The position numbers and the translations under genes are program-made. Shown one piece after another: positions 14,677 to 18,400 of a stretch of DNA of 18,400 bases. Source of the stretch: Lysobacteraceae bacterium (GTDB lineage Bacteria; Pseudomonadota; Gammaproteobacteria; Xanthomonadales; Xanthomonadaceae); contig DNXT01000324.1 of assembly GCA_003505795.1 (NCBI GenBank), forward strand, positions 515-18,914, in the 5' to 3' direction. Positions within the stretch are counted from its first letter, which is position 1; each line of letters starts with the position of its first letter. Under the pieces are notes generated by a model that was given only the letters and a program-made list of their open reading frames with translations, had not been told where the DNA came from and ran no database searches.

Positions 14677-16857
14677 ATGAACGCAAGGCCCATGCACCAC
14701 GCCGATCCGTCACGCCTGCACGCCCTGGACGCGGTGCGCGGCTTCGCGCTCCTGCTGGGCGTGGCCTTCCATGCCGCGCTGTCGTTCATGCCCGGATGGC
14801 CGCCTGGCCTCTGGGCGATGGTCGACGACTCGCCCAGCCCGTTCCTGGGCGACGCGGCGTTCGTCTCGCACGTGTTCCGCATGACCCTGTTCTTCTTCAT
14901 CGCCGGCTTCTTCGCACGCCTGCTGCGCCAGCGGCTGGGCACCGGTGGCTTCTGCAGGAACCGGCTGCTGCGCATCGCCGTGCCGCTGGTGGCCGGCTGG
15001 ACCGTGCTGTACCCGCTGATCTCGGCGATCTGGATCGCCGGCGTGACCAAGACCTTCGGCGGCCAGCTGCCGCCGATGCCGGAGATGCCGAAGGTGTTCG
15101 GCGCCTTCCCGCTCGCCCACCTGTGGTTCCTGTACCAGCTGCTCCAGCTCTATGCGCTCGCCCTGGTGTTCCGCGCCCTGCTGCTGCGCATCGACCGCGC
15201 GGGCAGGCTGCGCGGCGCGGCCGATGCGCTGGCCTCGGGGCTGTTCAGGCTCCCGCTGGCCGCGCCCGTGCTCGCCGTCCCGGTGGCGCTGGCGCTGATG
15301 GCGCTGCCGATGTGGCCGTACTGGTCGGGCATTCCCACGCCGGACCAGACCCTGATCCCGCAGCTTGCGCCGACGGTGGGCTACGGCGTGGCCTTCGGCG
15401 TCGGCTGGATGGTGCAGCGTTCGCCCGACGCGCTGGCCTCACTCGCCAGGCACTGGCTGCCCCACCTGCTGGTGGGCGCGCTGGCCGCCGCCTGGCTGCT
15501 GCTGAGCCTGCGCGCCTCGCCGATGGCGCCGCCGGGGTTCCCGGCCAATCCCTTCGACCTGGCCGACGGCACCACCCTCACCAAGTCCGGTTTCGCCTTC
15601 ATGCACGGCCTGGCCGCCTGGGGCCTTGCGCTGGGCATCACCGGTGCCGCCCTGCGTTTCCTGCCCGGCTACAGCCCGCTGCGCCGCTACCTCGCCGATG
15701 CGTCGTACTGGGTGTACCTGGCGCACCTGCCGGTGGTCGTGGCGCTGCAGGTCTGGGTGGGCCATTGGCCGCTGCCGTGGAGCGTCAAGTACCCGTTCAT
15801 CCTGGCGGCGAGCTTCGCCGTGCTGTTCGCCAGCTACCACTGGCTGGTGCGCCCGACCGTGCTCGGCCAGTGGCTCAACGGGCGCAGGTATCCGCGCGCC
15901 GGGGCCACCCGCGTGCCGCCTGCTCCGGCCGCCGCCCCGGCAGCGACCTGCGACGCCTCTGGCGAAGCGCCGGAGCCGCCGGTGGCCGAGCTGCGCGGCG
16001 TCAGCCGCAAGTTCGGCGCGGTCACCGCGCTGGACGGCATCGACATCCAGGTGCGCCGCGGCGAGCTGCTGGCCGTGCTCGGGCCCAACGGCGCCGGCAA
16101 GTCCACCGCGATCGCGCTGTGGCTGGGCCTGATCGAGGCCGACGGCGGCGACGTCACCCTGCTGGGCGGCACTCCGCAGGATGTCGCGCGCCGGCAGGGC
16201 CTGGGCGCGATGCTGCAGGACGTGGAGCTGCCCAGGGAACTGAGCCCGCGCGAGCTGGTGCGGCTGGCCTCGAGCTACTACGCCGATCCGCTGCCGCCGG
16301 AGGAGGCCCTGCGCCGTTCCGGCGCCGCCGCCTTCGCCGGCAAGGCCTACGGCAAGCTCTCCGGCGGGCAGAAGCGGATCACCCAGTTCGCCGTGGCCAT
16401 CTGCGGGCAGCCGCGCGTGCTGTTCCTCGACGAACCCACGGTGGGACTGGACGTCCAGGCGCGCCAGGCGCTGTGGGCCAGCATCCGCGACCTGCTCGCG
16501 TCCGGGTGCTCGATCGTGCTCACCACCCACTACCTGGAGGAGGCCGAGGTCCTGGCCGACCGGGTCGCGGTGATCGCCGGGGGCCGGCTGGTCGCCTCGG
16601 GCAGCGTCGACGACATGCGTGCGCTGGTGGCGCGCCGCCGGATCAGCTGCCAATCCCGGCTCTCGGCCGCCGACGTCGGCGGCTGGCCGGGCGTGCTCGA
16701 CGCGCATTCGGAACACGACCGCCTGCACCTCACCGCCAGCGACGCCGAGGCCGTGGTCCGCCGCCTGCTCGCCGAAGATCCCACCCTGGCCCGGCTGGAG
16801 GTACGCCAGGCCGGGCTCAACGAAGCATTCCACGAACTCACGCGGGAGGCCGCATGA
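14677..16857 (+). CDS. Fusion protein: acyltransferase-3 (OpgC/OafA-like) membrane domain plus ABC ATPase
   Basis: A single uninterrupted 726-residue frame with two domains. Residues 1-400 are an acyltransferase-3 domain: R21-x10-H32 in LDAVRGFALLLGVAFHAAL, FFFIAGFFARLL (72-83), NRLLRIAVPL (95-104), YWVYLAHLPVVV (344-355), and about ten hydrophobic helices, which puts both ends in the cytoplasm. A Pro/Ala-rich linker (about 405-436) follows. Residues 437-726 are a complete ABC ATPase: Walker A GPNGAGKST (469-477), Q-loop Gln514, LSGGQ (561-565), Walker B VLFLDEP (581-587) with Glu586, and His618. Acyltransferase-3 proteins O-acylate glycans, lipids or antibiotics. The gene starts 12 bases after permease 1 and overlaps permease 2 by four bases, so the ATPase half should drive permease 2. 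An internal GGAG plus GTG (15972-15984) might also release a free ATPase. Confidence 0.93.
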   Translation: MNARPMHHADPSRLHALDAVRGFALLLGVAFHAALSFMPGWPPGLWAMVDDSPSPFLGDAAFVSHVFRMTLFFFIAGFFARLLRQRLGTGGFCRNRLLRIAVPLVAGWTVLYPLISAIWIAGVTKTFGGQLPPMPEMPKVFGAFPLAHLWFLYQLLQLYALALVFRALLLRIDRAGRLRGAADALASGLFRLPLAAPVLAVPVALALMALPMWPYWSGIPTPDQTLIPQLAPTVGYGVAFGVGWMVQRSPDALASLARHWLPHLLVGALAAAWLLLSLRASPMAPPGFPANPFDLADGTTLTKSGFAFMHGLAAWGLALGITGAALRFLPGYSPLRRYLADASYWVYLAHLPVVVALQVWVGHWPLPWSVKYPFILAASFAVLFASYHWLVRPTVLGQWLNGRRYPRAGATRVPPAPAAAPAATCDASGEAPEPPVAELRGVSRKFGAVTALDGIDIQVRRGELLAVLGPNGAGKSTAIALWLGLIEADGGDVTLLGGTPQDVARRQGLGAMLQDVELPRELSPRELVRLASSYYADPLPPEEALRRSGAAAFAGKAYGKLSGGQKRITQFAVAICGQPRVLFLDEPTVGLDVQARQALWASIRDLLASGCSIVLTTHYLEEAEVLADRVAVIAGGRLVASGSVDDMRALVARRRISCQSRLSAADVGGWPGVLDAHSEHDRLHLTASDAEAVVRRLLAEDPTLARLEVRQAGLNEAFHELTREAA
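15972..15984 (+). promoter_or_regulatory. Possible internal translation start for a free ATPase
   Basis: GGAG at 15972-15975, six bases, then an in-frame GTG at 15982 (residue 436) exactly at the start of the ABC domain (VAELRGVSRKFGAVTALDG). It may be chance in GC-rich DNA. Confidence 0.25.
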
Positions 16858-17651
16858 ACGCCCGGATCCTGGACCACCACGCCGTCGCGCCGGCGCCTTC
16901 GCCGCGTCGGGTCATGGCCGCCTACCTGGAGGAATTCCGCTGCGAGGCGTTGCGGCTGCTGCGCAATCCCGGCCTAGCCCTGCCGACCCTGGCCATGCCG
17001 GTGGCGCTGTACGCGCTGATCGCGCTGGTGGTCGCCGGCGAGGCCACGGTCAGGGAGCCTGCCACGGCGCTGTTCCTGTTCTCGGCGTTCTCGGTGATGG
17101 CGGTGAGCATGCCGGCGCTGTTCGGCATCGGCACCTCGCTGGCGCTGGAACGCGAGATGGGCATGCTGCGGCTCAAACGCGCCCAGCCGGCGCCGACCGG
17201 CTCCTGGCTGGTGGCCAAGATCGCCTGCGGGCTGGCCTTCGGCGCGATCGCCTACCTGCCGATCCTCGGCACCGCGCTGGCCGCCGACCGGCTGCCGCTG
17301 GAAACCGTGCGCATCGCCGCGATGAGCGCGGCGCTGCTCGCCGGCGCCGTCCCGTTCTGCGCGATGGGACTGATGATCGGCACCCTGTTCCGTGGCGGCG
17401 CCGCGCCCGGCTACGCCAACCTCGTCTACCTGCCCGGCTGCTACCTCTCGGGAATGTTCTTCCCGCTGCCGCCGTCCATGCATTGGCAGGTGCCGCTGTG
17501 GCCGCAGTTCCACGTCGGCCAGCTGGCCATGCATGCCGGCGGCGTGCAGAAGCTGCAGTTCGAGCCGGTGCTGGCGGCGGCCGGCGGGATGGTCGGGTTC
17601 ACGGTGCTGTTCAGCGCGGTGGCGATCTGGCGGCTGGCGCGCAAGGGCTGA
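16854..17651 (+). CDS. ABC-2-type transporter permease (partner of the fused ATPase)
   Basis: A 265-residue membrane protein of the ABC-2 exporter class. A cytoplasmic N-terminal arm of about 40 residues (with AAYLEEFRCEALRLLRNPGLALPTL, the typical amphipathic 'R...++R+P' helix) is followed by about six helices: roughly 44-62, 72-93, 120-142, 152-178, 185-204 and 236-259. The coupling region is LALEREMGMLRLKRAQPAPTGSWLVAK (96-122), and VYLPGCYLSGMFFPLPPSMHW (191-211) is the conserved 'LSG.FFP...LP' segment. The ATG overlaps the fusion gene stop (ATGA), with GGGAGG four bases upstream, so it is made together with the fused ATPase and should form a second exporter with it. No terminator is obvious after its TGA. 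Confidence 0.92.
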   Translation: MNARILDHHAVAPAPSPRRVMAAYLEEFRCEALRLLRNPGLALPTLAMPVALYALIALVVAGEATVREPATALFLFSAFSVMAVSMPALFGIGTSLALEREMGMLRLKRAQPAPTGSWLVAKIACGLAFGAIAYLPILGTALAADRLPLETVRIAAMSAALLAGAVPFCAMGLMIGTLFRGGAAPGYANLVYLPGCYLSGMFFPLPPSMHWQVPLWPQFHVGQLAMHAGGVQKLQFEPVLAAAGGMVGFTVLFSAVAIWRLARKG

Positions 17652-17970
17652 GGCCGCCAAACCCGGAGCATCCCTGGGCGATGCCCGCCGCCATGCTTCC
17701 CGACCAGGCCTCTCCGGGCAGGAGCGCAAGTCACTGGGTCCCCGCCTGCGCGCGGACGGCGGATTCGTGCGACACCTGGGCTTGGGTGACGGAATCGAGC
17801 GACACCTGCGCGGGAGGACGGATTTCGCTCGGCCTGCGCGGGAACGACAGCTTGATGCGGCCTGCACGGGGACGACGGGTACGTGCGGCCGGCGGATTCG
17901 CACGCTTTCCCGGGCGCGCGCCGTGCTGCCGCGGGAGGACATCGGCTGTCCCTGGGAGCAGTACCGGGCT
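17652..17970. other. Non-coding gap after the ABC operon, mostly degenerate tandem repeats
   Basis: About 320 bases with no supportable gene. Minus-strand frames here read as Pro/Ala/Gln/Arg strings typical of translated dispersed repeats. A tandem array occupies 17745-17888. I see no clear intrinsic terminator for the operon. Confidence 0.6.
17745..17888. repeat. Five-copy degenerate tandem repeat, 28-30 bp unit
   Basis: Units start with CCTGCGCGGG or close variants at 17745, 17775, 17805, 17833 and 17861, with lengths 30, 30, 28, 28 and 28. Each has a GACGAC/GACGG-like middle and ends TCGTGCGACA, TCGAGCGACA, TTCGCTCGG, TTGATGCGG or TACGTGCGG. No unique spacers separate the units, so it is not a CRISPR array. 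The unit resembles 'CCTGCGCGGGGACGACG' dispersed elements of this family. Confidence 0.6.
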
Positions 17971-18400
17971 TCAGCCGCCGAACAGCGCCCGCATCTTCGC
18001 CGCGTCCGGGCGCTCGACCACGCCCTTCTCGGTCACGATCGCGTCGATCAGCTCGCCCGGGGTGACGTCGAACACCGGGTTCCAGGCGGCGACGCCCTCG
18101 GCCACGGTGCGCACGCCGCCGACGCCGAACAGCTCGCCGGGGTCGCGCTGCTCGATCTCGATCTGCGCGCCGTCGGCGGTATCCATGTCCACGGTCGAGG
18201 ACGGCGCCACCACCATGAACTTCACCCCGTGGTGGCGTGCGGCGATCGCCAGCTGGTAGGTGCCGATCTTGTTGGCGGTGTCGCCGTTGGCGCAGATCCG
18301 GTCGGCACCGACGATCACCCACTGCACCCACCCGGATTTCATCAGATGCGAGGCGGCCGAGTCGGCGATCAGGGTCGCCTCGATGCCGTCCTGCTGCAGC
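17971..18400 (-). CDS. mtnA: Methylthioribose-1-phosphate isomerase, C-terminal part (5' end outside window)
   Basis: The frame is open to the window edge and covers the last 142 residues of MtnA. It begins LQQDGIEATLIADSAASHLMKSG and contains the intact GADR motif (VIVGADRICANGDTANKIGTYQLAIAARHHGV) with the catalytic Asp, then FMVVAPSSTVDMDT and the GGVRTVAEGVAAWNPVFDVTP core. MtnA acts in the methionine salvage pathway on methylthioribose-1-phosphate. It is co-oriented with the remnant at 12037-12427 and gyrA. The last about 30 residues differ from the remnant (VERPDAAKMRALFGG against IDEQPDREKMQAALGD), much more than the core does. The functional gene is presumed complete beyond the window, which cannot be checked here. 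Confidence 0.92.
   Translation of the reverse strand, partial: LQQDGIEATLIADSAASHLMKSGWVQWVIVGADRICANGDTANKIGTYQLAIAARHHGVKFMVVAPSSTVDMDTADGAQIEIEQRDPGELFGVGGVRTVAEGVAAWNPVFDVTPGELIDAIVTEKGVVERPDAAKMRALFGG

Noticed and set aside
17745..17888. CRISPR array
   Set aside because: The 28-30 bp units are directly adjacent with no unique spacers and are degenerate throughout; there are no cas genes.
12037..18400. The ABC operon as a transposon or integrative element
   Set aside because: No transposase, integrase, terminal inverted repeats or tRNA site was found; only partial mtnA duplication marks the borders, so homologous or illegitimate recombination is the simpler reading.

Overview
The window is very GC-rich (about 70% by eye), densely coding, and reads as the chromosome of a Xanthomonadaceae gammaproteobacterium of the Luteimonas/Lysobacter/Stenotrophomonas type. 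Supporting signs are a GyrA with Gln at quinolone position 83 (as described for Stenotrophomonas maltophilia), a YtrA-type GntR regulator with ABC genes, a HipA-like kinase/DUF3037 pair, and REP-like intergenic palindromes. Genus is inference; there is no rRNA or tRNA gene.

Layout. 1-2670: the end of a LysR regulator, a PAT-type GNAT acetyltransferase, a divergent small DUF1653 protein, then an overlapping HipA-like kinase/DUF3037 pair. 2781-5654 (minus): a DUF3313-type lipoprotein and a 70-residue tail-anchored-like membrane protein, downstream of an OmpR-family response regulator/histidine kinase pair. Similar TAAT-type direct-repeat boxes lie before the regulator gene and before the small membrane gene, which suggests that the kinase pair controls both. 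5834-8359 (minus): a membrane PQQ-dependent dehydrogenase of the glucose dehydrogenase type. 8360-8865: a non-coding stretch with a REP-like hairpin, a 75-nt nested palindrome and the gyrA terminator. 8866-11568 (minus): gyrA.

12037-18400 is the most unusual part. A decayed 3' fragment of mtnA lies next to gyrA, and a second mtnA copy, extending off the window, lies 5.9 kb away in the same orientation. Between them is a five-gene plus-strand operon: a YtrA-type GntR repressor, an ABC ATPase, an ABC permease, a 726-residue protein fusing a ten-helix acyltransferase-3 domain to an ABC ATPase, and a second ABC-2 permease. Three of the four junctions are ATGA overlaps; the other is a 12-nt gap. 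The regulator gene appears to start directly on its own operator: a perfect 12-bp-arm palindrome ends one base before its ATG, nested with a second 13-bp-arm inverted repeat. The simplest reading is that the operon was inserted between mtnA and gyrA, leaving part of mtnA duplicated as a direct repeat.

Working model (inference): the GntR protein represses the operon until an envelope stress or antimicrobial ligand appears. ATPase 1 with permease 1 forms one exporter, and the fused ATPase with permease 2 forms another, physically tied to an acyltransferase that could modify the exported or flipped molecule. Substrates cannot be read from the sequence.
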